From: Lytechinus pictus
Taxonomy: Eukaryota; Echinodermata; Echinoidea; Temnopleuroida; Toxopneustidae
NCBI RefSeq assembly: GCF_037042905.1
Contig: NW_026974141.1
Span: 7,667,001-7,731,000 of the forward strand
Length of the DNA: 64,000 bases
Direction of reading: 5' to 3'
Shown here: positions 1 through 11,065 of the stretch, piece by piece
Position numbering within the stretch: the stretch's first letter is position 1
How the letters are laid out: each line of letters starts with the position of its first letter
Notes under the pieces: model-generated
Seen by the model: only the letters and a program-made list of their open reading frames with translations
Database searches by the model: none
What the model was told of the DNA's origin: nothing
Translations under genes and position numbers: made by a program

Positions 1-117
1 TCCATTTGGGACTGAGGGTGGTATCAGCTATACCAGCTTTTGTTGCAGGTTTAGCTGTAGCTTTGGTTGTTGGATCCTTAGGACCTTCTGTTGTTTTGGG
101 CTTAGGGGTTGGGATAT
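1..117 (-). CDS. Exon 4 of MANSC-domain gene, partial (Thr/Pro/Lys-rich)
   Basis: Follows an AG acceptor at 119-118. The first two bases complete a GAT codon with the last base of exon 3. It encodes IPTPKPKTTEGPKD and then TTKATAKPATKAG, continuing off the left edge. Low-complexity T/P/K content agrees with a stalk. Confidence 0.62.
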
Positions 118-3100
118 CTAAAAATCAAAATGAAAGGAACTTAATTAAGAATTTGAAATACATTTAAATGAGAACTAAAAATTGGCACCAAACGACTGAC
201 CCCCAGTGTTGTTCATAATGCCGGACATAACTTAAAAACATGAAATTCCACTCTGGTCTAAAAATAACTATAAGATGATATGTTTCACTCATTTGTATGC
301 CTGTTTGACTTATTTTTTATATTCAACACTGAATACAAGAAAAGCAAAGCTGAAAACACACGTGTATACATGTACAAGTAGCAAGAAAATCACTGCAACA
401 AAGCTGTATAAACAGCAATTTGCTTGGAAGTTGTCGTTGATACCATTCAGAACAAAAATAATATGAAATTGTTTTTAATCAAGTTAAATATAATGATTCA
501 TTCATTTTTTTTTTACTGGGAACAGATACTGCTATTCATTTGTGTACATGAAATCATATTTTGATGAATTTCGGGCCCGATATACACTTACAAAGTGCTG
601 CATACTGTAAGATTAGAAGCACTAAACAAAAGATTGGTCTAACAAAATCATACGAAGTAAAACTAAAACATCAACCTGGGGGCCGTTTCATAAAGCTGTT
701 CGTAAGTTAAGAACGACTGGTGATCCTTTCTTACGCGCTAAACCATCGCCAATGAACATTTTGGTGTACTACATTTAACACAAGAAAGGATCACCAGTCA
801 TTCTTAAAGTTGCTCTTAACTTACGAACAGCTTTATGAAACACCCACCAGGGAGGGAGACATACTTCTATGTGACCCCATTCTCTGTAATTATTATGATT
901 CATAATTAAGCAAAATATCATTTAAGCTATCTGCGAAACTCAAAATGTATCATGAGTAGACAATTCTGATGCATTTTGGATAGCTCAACACTATATTATG
1001 TTGCTGATCTTTGCTGTGCACAGAACTTGTTTCTCTGCAATTTATATGAACAAGTCTGATATATATACCTCTTGCTGCCACAGTTGTTAGTGGTAGTGGT
1101 GGTGCATTTGTGATAGCAGGTTTAGATGGAGGTGATGTTAGTGATGATGAGTTGAGGGCAGCGTTCAGGTCATCAAGGGCTCCCGCAGAGTCATTAGTGG
1201 GGATCGCATCCGTGGAAGACGGTGTTGGTTTAGAAGTCACAGAAGAGGTAGGGGGAGTTGTTGGGGAAGAGGGAGAGGAAGGAGGCGTGGATGTGCCAGC
1301 TGATTCAGGTTGACTAACAGGAGACGAAGGAGGAGGGGGATTAGTAGGGGTGGTTGGAGGCGGAGGAGTTGTTGGTGGGGTAGCTGCGAGAGAAGATGTC
1401 GGAGCAGAGAAGGATGAGAGAGGAGATGAAATGGTTTTTCCCTTAGAGTTGGGATAGTTACTTAATGGATGTGAAGGGGTCAAAGTGAACTTTGAAACAG
1501 GATGGCTTCTCTTATGAGTGGTGCTACGAAGTGCCATGAACGGAGATGATGAAAAGGAGATTGATGATGGTGATGATGACGACGATGATTTAACTGAAGG
1601 TGGTTGTGATGTTGATGATGAGGAGGGTGATGAAGATGATGCCGATGGAAATAATGATTGTGGTGATGATGATGATGGTGATGATGAGGAGGATGAGGAT
1701 GATGATGATGATGATGTTGGTGATGATGAGGATGATGATGGTGATGATGATGGTGATGATGATGATAATGAGGATGATGATGATGATGAGGATGATGTTG
1801 ACGATGATGCTGATAACGATACTGCTGATGGTGGTAGTGATGACAAATGATCCTTAGAAGGGTTATGAGCTCTAGAAAAGACATCAGAAGACTTTGCCTT
1901 GCTCGATGAAGAAATAGGCTTTTTGTGAGAACGAACCCTATTTCTAATTACATTGTCTTGCAATAGATCAGGATATATAGATCGGCGAACTACATGTTGA
2001 CGTTTAGAATTAGAATGGAACAGATGAACTAAACCAGATTTCTGATTTTTCACTATATCAATACAGAAGGAATGAAATATGATCAGTTTGTATACAAGAA
2101 ACAGAAGGGGAACAGGGATAAAAAGTAACATATATAAACAAATGAATATGGCATAATAAAAAAAGTTATCATCTTGAAGATTAATAAATCATAATTCCAA
2201 AGGGCTTTGTATAATGGTCACAAATTTATAATTTCCCCAATTTATTGGCAATGTTTTGGCCTAAATTCCTTTTTTCTTTATTTTTGGTGGGGGGGGGGTT
2301 ATGGGCGGCCTGGGGTTATCAATTCCTACCATTAACCCTGTACTGCAACAGCTTAGCCTGCTTTATTATTTTTCAAACCTAGTGCGGGCAAAGTGGCAAA
2401 CATAACTTGATGGAAAATCGATATTCATGAAGATGATTTATTGATCAATAAAATATACATGAAGGTGCTAACAACAAACAACTGGCATAGGGTTAGACCA
2501 TGAATGAAATGGATACAATTGAATAGGCAATATTTTTTTAAATATATATGTGAAGGTGGTGATGGCAGCTGGCTGCAGTCAACATTATGACAAAAAACAA
2601 ATTCAGAAATCGGTTTCTTTTACAAACATGGAAACATTTAACAGCAATTTTAAAACTTTTAAAATCAATCTAATTTGTATTGTACCATCCCTGACTGTTG
2701 GAAGAAAATAAATTTGAATACAGGTTTGTTTTTCTTACATTTATACAGTTGTGTTTTGTTTAAGGACAAGTCCACCCCAACAAAAAATTGATTTGAATAA
2801 AAAGACAAAAGTCCAACAAGCATAACCCTGAAAATTTCACCAATATCGGTGGTAAAATAAGAAAGTTTTAATATGACGCTTTTAATTTTGTTTAATTTCG
2901 CAAAAAAAGTTATATATGCACATCCTGGTCGGTATGCAAATGAGACGACTGATGACATCATCCACTCACTTTTTCTGTTGTATTTTATTAAATGAAATAT
3001 CAAATACTGTAATTTTCTCCACACTGTCATGAGAAAGGCATTTTATTCCTCCCTGAATATGTATTAAAATACTATTTTTTAACATTTTATGATTCAGTTA

Positions 3101-5213
3101 AGTTGGTCTTTATCAATAAATAAAAGTGAAATAATTCAAACAATAAAAACAAAAGAAATAGTGAGGGACATCATCTACTTTCTCATTTGCATGTCACTGA
3201 GTTGTGCATAACTATTTTGTGAAAAACAAGTGAAACATTAATATGTCATAACTTATTTCACATCCAATTTTGCTGAAATTTTCAGCATTATGCTATATTT
3301 TTTTTTCTATAGATTCATTTCAAAATTTTCTGGGGTGGTCTTGAGAGCACGGAACATAAGGTTTAGAATGCCGAAGGACACAGAAATCAGGGTCCACTTC
3401 ACAAAGACTTGTTATAATAACAAGTTCAGTATTGGCAAATCAAATTGAACGATTTCAGTAGCTTTACACTGTTATTGCAAATTGATTTAATAATGTAACA
3501 AGTTTTATGAAACGGGCCCCTGGTGTCACAATTCTGGAGTTACTTACGATGCTTAACGGCGATTGCCGTGAAGTCCGAGTGTCGAACGTGCTTTGTGATA
3601 CAAACATCTTCTTGACTGCCATCAGGTATACACTGGACAAGAAAACAATTCATTGCTTCTGGGTTGGCTTGGAAATGATACACCGCAAATGTACACCATT
3701 CTGCACAAAAGAAAAACGGGGAACAAATCTAAGAATACATATACCTAATAAAGTTACATAACTTCCCAAAAATCTAGATTTATTTTTGCCATCAATATAA
3801 AACTATTGAAAATAAATGCAATTCATGCATGATACTATGTGATCAAGCATAGCAACACCCACAAAAAGTAGCACCGTGTGATTTCCAGTACAAGGACATT
3901 AAAATGGTATGGCTTGAAAGAGTTTTTCTATGGACTACAAAAACAAAATGGATGTACAAAACAAACAAAAATTGTTGTTTTAACAGTTTTAATTAGACCC
4001 ATATTTGTCTTTTAAGATTATTTTGAAATTTATTCTTCTTTGTGAGAACCAAAGTATTCTCCTCATTTTGAGTTCCAGTAAAAAAAAAAGATATTTTTTT
4101 GATATTTTTATGTAATCAAGAACAGGATACCTATAAATTAGTGTGACAAATTTGGCGCCAATTTGATGACCCCTTCTAGAATACATGTACTATGAACAAA
4201 TTATAACCCTCTCTTTGTCACCCTAAACAACAGTGTGAGGCTCAGTGTCAATAGATTTGTCAACTTTAATCCCTCTTTTCTCAAAAGCAACATTCTATGG
4301 TAGTCAATGTTCTTCTCTTAGGGACAACCAATTAAGAGTTATTTTAAAGCTGAGATTCTCCTCTCTCAGTCGAGATATTAAACTGAAAATTCATATATAT
4401 CTGGCAACTTTTGTGGGTTTTCATTTGCCATGCCTGGTCACATACAGTGCGTCCCAGAAAAAAAAAGAAACTTGGATTCCCATGTCTTTTTTCTTCAAAG
4501 TCAAATAAATTATGATATCTAATTAACATCATCATACCATTCAATTATGTACCTCTATATTTTGATACCTAATATAAGACAAACACTTCACACATTAATG
4601 AGCAAGACGAGTTTGAAATTTTAATGTCAAAATCCGGTTGTGCAGACAAATTTGACAAGATTGGTTCGTGATACGACAACCATGCTTATGTTAGATAACT
4701 GGCTCATTAGCATTTTTAATTTGTTTTTTTTAATTTCCTCTCATTGATCCCTGAATTGAGAGTGGACTCAGATTCACATGTGAGTTTCTGCACAAATCGT
4801 CTCTGATATGCGCCAATATTCGTTGCTAGTAAGCTGCAATGTGTGAACGATTTGCTAAACTGTCACGTCTTAAATTAAAGACGAGATTCCATTCACACTA
4901 AAATTTATAGTAAAAACATATTTGAAAATTGTGAAATCCATCTCTGAATAGGAATTTCCATTTTTTGTTGGACGCACTGTACATCCTTACCTCCCTCTGA
5001 TTCACAGCAAGCTTCCGCGCACTTGATCTTGTTTTCGGTGTGGAGATCCGTTCTCACTTTGGCTCCAGCGTTTTCCGACTCTGCAACTTGAAGGACATGA
5101 TCCTCCTTGAAGATGAACTGGCATCTGTCATCGGGCGAAGAGAGTGTCCCTCGGATTAAGCCGAAGGAGAGGAGAACAGCAACCCTGAACAGGTGCTGCA
5201 AGGAAGCCATCAT
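1..5213 (-). CDS. MANSC-domain secreted/membrane protein with mucin-like Ser/Thr/Pro stalk (3' part off window)
   Basis: Four exons can be joined (5213-4991, 3700-3548, 2052-1069, 117-1), all meeting in phase 1 with GT/AG sites. Residues 1 to about 25 are a signal peptide with a hydrophobic core (FRVAVLLSFGL). Residues about 31-120 carry the cysteine pattern of a MANSC (MANEC) domain: an early C, then CAEACC, WC, NCFLVQC and VC. A Ser/Pro/Thr-rich low-complexity region of more than 300 residues follows, then a Thr/Pro/Lys segment that continues past base 1. Known MANSC proteins (MANSC1, KIAA0319/LRP11-like, HAI-1) are extracellular or single-pass membrane proteins, and several have a Ser/Thr-rich stalk after the domain. 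Which one this is depends on the missing C-terminus (PKD repeats or a membrane segment). Family call firm; orthology open. Confidence 0.82.
118..1068. other. Intron 3 of MANSC gene
   Basis: AT-rich noncoding sequence. The only recognisable content is the foldback MITE at 681-850; no coding potential was seen on either strand. Confidence 0.6.
681..850. repeat. MITE-A, ~170-bp foldback
   Basis: Terminal inverted repeats GTTTCATAAAGCTGTTCGTA and its reverse complement near 817-842; the inner arms (GGTGATCCTTTCTT / AAGAAAGGATCACC) also pair. Other copies or pieces lie at 27799-27980, 27570-27640 and 29924-29966. No coding capacity. Confidence 0.85.
1069..2052 (-). CDS. Exon 3 of MANSC-domain gene (Ser/Pro-rich stalk)
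   Basis: 984 bases, phase 1 in and out, acceptor TTGATATAG and donor GTATAT. It starts with a basic stretch (KRQHVVRRS, RSHKKP), then poly-Ser runs encoded by a TCA/ATC microsatellite, then Pro/Thr/Ser-rich sequence. This composition fits a mucin-like, O-glycosylated stalk. The antisense strand reads as poly-Asp/Glu and is a shadow. Confidence 0.72.
1560..1850. repeat. (GAT)n/(ATC)n microsatellite inside coding exon 3
   Basis: Imperfect GAT triplets with interspersed GAG, GTT and GGT. Read on the minus strand in the gene frame it encodes serine runs, so triplet-size length changes would alter the stalk length without a frameshift. Confidence 0.85.
2765..3345. repeat. MITE, 'GGACAAGTCCACCC' family, copy 1
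   Basis: Begins AGGACAAGTCCACCCCAACA and ends with the roughly inverted TCTGGGGTGGTCTTGA. A second copy at 57890-58365 shares the ends and internal blocks such as TTGATTTGAATAAAAAGA and TTGCATGTCACTGAGTTG. Lies in intron 2 of the MANSC gene. Confidence 0.75.
3386..3522. repeat. Short MITE ending GGGCCCCTGG beside exon 2
   Basis: About 135 bp with imperfect inverted ends (CACTTCACAAAGACTTGTTA / TAACAAGTTTTATGAAACG). Its right end lies about 25 bp from the splice donor of MANSC exon 2. Confidence 0.6.
3548..3700 (-). CDS. Exon 2 of MANSC-domain gene (second half of MANSC)
   Basis: 153 bases, phase 1 to phase 1, acceptor TTTGTGCAG and donor GTAAGT. It encodes WCTFAVYHF, then NCFLVQC and EDVCITKH, the C-terminal cysteines of the MANSC fold. 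Too short to stand out as an ORF; found by looking for the missing half of the domain. Confidence 0.8.
4445..4979. mobile_element. Tc1/mariner-like nonautonomous element (MITE)
   Basis: Ends are CAGTGCGTCC and GGACGCACTG, each bordered by TA, the target duplication expected of the Tc1/mariner superfamily. The 535-bp interior has no transposase. The right end lies 9 bp from the exon 1 donor of the MANSC gene. Confidence 0.75.
4991..5213 (-). CDS. Exon 1 of MANSC-domain gene (signal peptide, first half of MANSC)
   Basis: Begins with two consecutive ATG codons (5213 and 5210). It encodes the signal peptide and the CAEACC cysteine cluster and ends in phase 1 at a GTAAGG donor (4990-4985). Reading on past the donor loses the cysteine pattern after GG, while joining to the 3700-3548 exon restores it (E-W-C), which supports this splice. 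Confidence 0.8.
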
Positions 5214-5730
5214 CTGTGCCCTGGGCTAGAGAGGGAAGAGAATAAAGTTGAATCAAAGAGATTGCAAGAATTAGATGTAGATATGCCTAATTCACTAGCT
5301 AATGCCATTCTGTTGCAGACGGTCAGTAGATGGATGAAATCCGTCTCATGTCACTACTCATTTTCTACTCTTATTTCGACATGTTCATGACGTTAGATCT
5401 ACAAACTATAGATACTAGAGGATAAATTGTTCTTTTTTCAATGGAAAAAAAGATTCAAAGCTCAGGAGAGTACTGAAATCACAGACCTTCTTAAAAATAA
5501 TGTTGACTTAGCCTTGGTGGGCCTAACTTTTAAGACAAGACATATCAGCCTGCAGTGTAACCCAGGAAGCTCCGGCCTGCGAAGCGGGCCGGAGCCCATG
5601 ACTCGTCCGTGCAATATTAGGCAGACATGGGAACTCTCCAAAATGGGGTAGAATGGGGTCGCAATAGCACTCCAAATAAAAGGGGGAAAATAAATTATGC
5701 ACTTGCCTCGATTATATGAAGGTCTATCGT

Positions 5731-5922
5731 GACACAGAATCCTGACATCCAGGCACAAACTGGACCCTCAAAAAGGAAAAGTTAGACCTATATGTCCCGT
5801 ACGTTCGTTCTCGGTATCGATCAGCAATTTTGTTTTCAATTTTAAAAGAAGGAGAATGAACGAGACAGAAGTTTTCCTTTTTTTGAGGGTCCAGTTTGCG
5901 CCTCGATGTCAGGATTCTGTGT
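5731..5922. repeat. ~50-bp inverted repeat hairpin
   Basis: Left arm contains ACACAGAATCCTGACAT and AAACTGGACCCTCAAAAA; right arm contains the reverse complements TTTTTTGAGGGTCCAGTTT and ATGTCAGGATTCTGTGT. The spacer is about 90 bp. No duplicate seen in the window. Confidence 0.8.
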
Positions 5923-6365
5923 TGGGAAAATATTCTACGAATAAGTGGAATATTGTCCCAAACTCTTGGAATATTTCTGAGCCATCCAATATAATATTCA
6001 TGCTGTTTGACATGCGACCCTCGCAGTGTGATGTTTTGAAATCGGCCGTGAATAATTGCGGAATTAGATACTGGCCCAAAATCACCAATTTTGAGGATAA
6101 CCGGAGGATGGACACGGAGCGAAATAAGGGTGAAGAGTAAGAAATAGAGCTATTTTTCTTTCTTGTTATATTTTTTTCCAAAATTTTTACAATAAAACAC
6201 TTTTGGATCCCACCTTTGTCACTCGGTATATCCGAACTAGTTCACGGTCCCGAAGTTCGGGTAGGTGGAGCGTAGTGTAGCGGTAGTGAAGTGGAGCCTG
6301 CACGAACTTCGCCCGAGGTAGGTTACCTGCGGTGGAAACTTTAATCTCATGACCTGAAATTGAAT

Positions 6366-6549
6366 AAGGTTTATCACTAATCAGGACCGCAATGCATTAT
6401 GGGAAACAACAACAAATATGGGAAATTGAAAAGAAAGGGGGCAATCAAGCTAGCTCCGCGCACTGTCCGCAGTGTGCGGAGCTAACTTGATTGCACCCTT
6501 TTCAATCCCAAAACGCATTGCGGTTCTGATTAGCAATAACGTTAAACCC
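6366..6549. repeat. Foldback MITE, ~185 bp
   Basis: Outer arms AGGTTTATCACTAATCAGGA / CTGATTAGCAATAACGTTAA and GGACCGCAATGCATT / ACGCATTGCGGTTC pair. The inner palindrome GCAATCAAGCTAGCTCCGCG with its complement near 6469-6497 forms a strong stem with a short loop. Confidence 0.8.
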
Positions 6550-8371
6550 GATTTCACTTCAGCTCAGCGTGGATTTAAATTTGATTTGATTTTTTATTGA
6601 TATTATTTTTCAAACATACTCTTCTACAACACTCCCGCGATTTCGGCCATATCAAGGACCAGGCTGAGCTCCCACGCTTTCTTGGCACTTGGGTTTGAAC
6701 TTTGAGACAATTTGCGTTTACTGTCCCCGACTTCCCAATCAATTCCCGGTGCCATCACCGCCCCACCACCCTCCCGGCTCTCTCGGGGTGTCACTGGCCT
6801 AATTCAAGCCTAGCTACACGTAAAGGCAAGCATCGACAGGTAGACGAGGCCGAGGGAAGATACAGATACTTACTCGCATTAAACCAACACAAAACTCTAA
6901 CATCCAAACCCACAACTCACATAAAAGATATACCATAGGAATAACAAGTCCCTTACCCAATTCAATACCTTATAATATCAAAACAGAAAGAGAAACCAAA
7001 AATTTCCCGAAGTCGGACTCGGAGAGAATGTAAACATCCACGTAAAACTATGCATATAACGGACAGTAGATGGCAGTATTACTCTAGGATCTTACTATAC
7101 TTGAGATGTCTCTCGAGAGTGTTTTTCTTTTTTGTTGTTGTTGTTCAATGCAGACTCTATATTGTTTATTTATCTCAGTTTTAAATTTCGATATGAGCAT
7201 TTTCTGATTGAATGTGTAAATTCGTCTCATTTTGGACTGAAACATAGAAAGTTCCTGTCTAAAGAAAAAATATCTCCCAACAAATAGGCCCTAAACATCA
7301 GCATGACTCAAGAAAAGAATATAAATTATATTCCCTATCATGATGTTGAATTTTATTTGTTTTAGTTTTTTAAATATGCAAAAATAAAATAAAATTGACC
7401 CATGGTTTACTTATACAAAAATGAGCTAATTTTGTGGACATTTTCGTCAGAAGCGACACTGCAGATACATCCGCTTCAAGTATGTTTTATTTCATTTCAC
7501 AGTTTTGGTATGCTCGTTTAATTTGTGTTTAATTCTTTGTTTTTTTATTTTTTTGCTTGCATTTTGCACATTAATGTATGTTTGTTTGCCTGTCTGATTT
7601 TAAGTGTGTCTTTTCGTTAGTTTTCTTGTTTGTTTGTTTGACAGTACCTCTCCAAATTACTCCTTGTCTCCCCTCCCCTCCCCGCGCCCCGTGACCCACC
7701 GAGAAGACCTACCGACCTACCCACGGGGAAGGGGGCGCGTTAATTATAGATACCACTGATAGTAGTTGGATTATAGCCCTCTGTGTACCAGCATTTTCAT
7801 GTATTGTTTATGAGAAGGAAGCAGAGACGCCCTTATATCCTAATACGCGCTGAAAAAATACCTGCAACATTTTCAAGCACAACACTAGAAAACGTAGGTA
7901 CTTGATAATATAGCTTCTACCCAGGATTACATAGTATAATGCCAGCTGTGCAACAAAATTTTACCATCATAGTACGTGCAGTAGCAATAAATTATTATTT
8001 TATTCTGATTAAGGCGTGGATCGATCCCGGCTTGGATAGGCCTACTCGTTTCGGGATAATACTGCTGGATGTTGCGCTTTTCCAAGTGGAACAAGGGGCG
8101 AAATAGCAATTAACACGAGGATTATCAGTTGTTTTAACATGAATTCAACAGAACTCGTTCTGAGCTTGCAGTAGTAGGCCAAACTGACGTGAGTGTACAT
8201 TATTTTGCTACTGTGGTGTAAGCCGCCAAATCGGTGTACTATACGTAGAAGGACAATACGAGTCACAATCGGTGTTAATTTTACTGTTATATTCAACTCC
8301 TATATATGGGTGTTATTACAACACCGTATAGATTGTTGCTTTAACACTCTATGGTGTTGTTCAAACTATCG

Positions 8372-8532
8372 CAGGGGCCGCGGAAGAGGGGGGGCTGGGG
8401 GCTTCAGCCCCCCCCCCCCCCACTTTTTTCCAAAACCATGTACAAAAACGTAAAAATGACCATATGATCGTGATTTTTTGCAAGGTCAGCCCCCCCCCCC
8501 CCCCCACTTTGAAAACCGTTCCGCGGCCCCTG
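8372..8532. repeat. MITE 'CAGGGGCCGCGGAA', copy 1
   Basis: Inverted ends CAGGGGCCGCGGAA and TTCCGCGGCCCCTG around poly-C tracts, with an internal CATATGATCGTGATTTTT block. Second copy at 20664-20840; a diverged relative lies at 40390-40537. Confidence 0.8.
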
Positions 8533-8546
8533 TATAGGATGTAACT

Positions 8547-9167
8547 TTAAAGGGGAATCCAGCCTTGGTCAAAAATTGTTGTGTTAGAAAGAAGAAAAAT
8601 AAATGAAACAGAATGGTGAAAGTTTGAAATAAATCGGACAAGCAATTAGAACATTTATTTGCTTTGAAATTGAGATCCGTGATGAGACTATGTAGATTTC
8701 GAATTTGGCAACCGGGTAAGTAAATTATGACAAGGGGCAAAGAAAGCTTTTCAATACAGGCCTTGTATTTGATTATCAGGAATTTTTGGTTTTCTCCTAA
8801 GTATTCGCCTGCTTATGGGGCAGTAATCTAAATATAACTCAGGTATAAAGCATATTGCGTTATGTCCTAATAAAATAAATATAATTTGTAATAAAACTTT
8901 TGGAAAAACAAAATGACATTTTAGCCATTTCATTGTTGGGGTACATGGAAGAGTAGTCTTTGCCTTACATCACTATGACATCATATATGCGACCAATTTG
9001 AAGTCTCCATGGGTATAGTGATTACCAATATTTACAAATTTTAAAAATACATAATTTAATTTCATATTGTTTGTCCGATATTGTTAAAACTTTCACTTTT
9101 CAATTTGATGATTTTCCTTTTTTTTCCTATAAAAACAAGTTTTTATTTCGGTTGGAATCCCTTTAAG
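8547..9167. repeat. MITE, ~620 bp, 'TTAAAGGGGAATCC' ends
   Basis: Left end TTAAAGGGGAATCCAGCC and right end GGTTGGAATCCCTTTAA are imperfect inverted repeats. The AT-rich interior has no coding sequence. Confidence 0.7.
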
Positions 9168-9655
9168 ACCTCGTGCTGTAGTCCTCTATTACTTTCGGTT
9201 ATAATACCCCGGATAACACACCAGCTTCAGTGTTGACTTATACGTGCATGGCTTGACTTGTGTCCTCGTTTCTTTTCTAATACAATCTTCATTCCATCCG
9301 AGGACACTTTTGACTGGAAACACTAATTTTCCATTAGCTTAGGAAATCTTCCAAGGTCCAAGCCAAAAGCTCTTTAACTCGTTACACCCTTGTAATTTTC
9401 TCCTCAGCGTAAGCCTCTAACAGTCAAAAGGTTTCTTCGAATTGCTTGGATGATTTTAAATGCATTTTGACTTTCGGCTCAGGAACACAACCAGATTACA
9501 GTCTGCGAATGGGATATGGACGGACAAGACGGAGGTCGACATGAATACAAAATGAAGAAATGGTGGATAAACTGCAGAATGCTGTAAACAACTTTTCTTA
9601 TTATCATCGCAGCCAGAATTCTATTGACTGGTACGTTTATGCTTCTACAAAGGTA

Positions 9656-9793
<138 letters not shown>

Positions 9794-10489
9794 AAGGTAG
9801 CATTGGTATATATAAATGTAGCATTGGTAGGGCTGGAGTGTATTTTGCAGTGGATCTTTCAAAAAGTTAGATTTTGATTTAGGAAGGTAAATAAAATGTG
9901 CTTTTTTGTCACCCATGTCAGGTTAGGCCCTCTCAAGAAAAAACAAGTAAAAGAAGCAAAAGAAAAACAAGAGCTGTTGCCCATTCAAATTTTACAGTAT
10001 TCAATTCAACATAACAATACCGATATCATTTTTACTTTTGCTCTATAAATAACATTTTCTGGTACGTTAAATGAGTCGGTACACCCAACAAAATGGTCCC
10101 GAATCGTTTGAGTAATATAGATACTATAGTATTATTCATTATGAAAACAAATACTGCATGTCCATCAGTCCATGCACATTTTTACCCGGTTCATGTTTTG
10201 AATCTTTAGGTATGAAAACAGACCCGTATAATTCTGAATAGAGTGAAGTTGATGACGATCTATATCATTATCTATACTGCATAGAATTAAAAATAGAACT
10301 TGCGGTATTAGTACATACGCTTTATACAACGTTTCACGGCTTGCTTAAAAGCATTTTTTAGCTGATAGTAGGATTTTTTTAACCGCAATAAATAAATAAA
10401 ATACACTCATTTTCCTTCCAAAACAGATTGAAGAATGGAACACTGGGAACAGGTTAGCTTGTGTGTAAACTCAATCAATCACAGCAAAA

Positions 10490-10718
10490 ACTGTGGTGTT
10501 AACCGGTGTACATAGAGGACCACACCAGTTATTTTACACCGGTGTTGAATTGGTGGTGTTAGTTTTACACCTATAGGTGTCATTACAACACATTTGGTTG
10601 TTACATTTACACGTTTTGGTGTTATTCTTAATCTCTAGGGTGTAATTTTAACACCTCGGGGTGTGGTCCTCTATTAACACCAACTGGTGTCAGTTTTAAC
10701 ACCGCAGTTTTTACAGTG
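10490..10718. repeat. MITE with CACTG/CAGTG ends and GGTGTTA motifs
   Basis: Left end CACAGCAAAAACTGTGGTGT and right end AACACCGCAGTTTTTACAGT are inverted repeats. The inside is rich in GGTGTT/AACACC, and GTGTACATAGAGGACCACAC pairs with GTGTGGTCCTCTATTAACAC. It lies about 200 bp upstream of the synaptotagmin start codon. Confidence 0.75.
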
Positions 10719-10914
10719 ATGGAAGTTTAAGAAAAAATTGAAAATATTGATAAGAAATAAGAGCATTTGAAATTCGAGGTAAACATTCCTCTACAGGACA
10801 TAATTTTATGAACTATTTGGAACCTTTGATTTATATTTCTGTGACATATTAATCCATTAAAATGTATAAACATCTACCCCCCCCCCCCCCCCACAGAGAG
10901 TTGATACCAGAGAG

Positions 10915-11065
10915 ATGGCACACATGCAAAACGATCCGTCCTACCAATCGCGTGTCGATGCCGCTATCTTCTGGATAATCCGCGTTGGGATACCAGTCGT
11001 AGCTTTTATTTGTATCGTCGTCATTGCTTTCCTTATTTGCTTGTGTTGCCGGAAGAGAAAAACCG
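10915..11065 (+). CDS. Synaptotagmin exon 1 (luminal end and transmembrane anchor)
   Basis: ATG 20 bases after a poly-C/CACAG acceptor-like site, so an untranslated 5' exon may lie upstream. It encodes MAHMQNDPSYQSRVDAAIFW, the hydrophobic helix and CLCCRKRKT, ending in phase 1 at GTGAGT. Joining to base 26457 completes a GAA codon exactly, even though the intron is 15.4 kb. Confidence 0.78.

Noticed and set aside
1518-1857. Asp/Glu-rich and Met-rich plus-strand ORFs
   Set aside because: They are the antisense of the poly-Ser microsatellite exon; no start context or domain.
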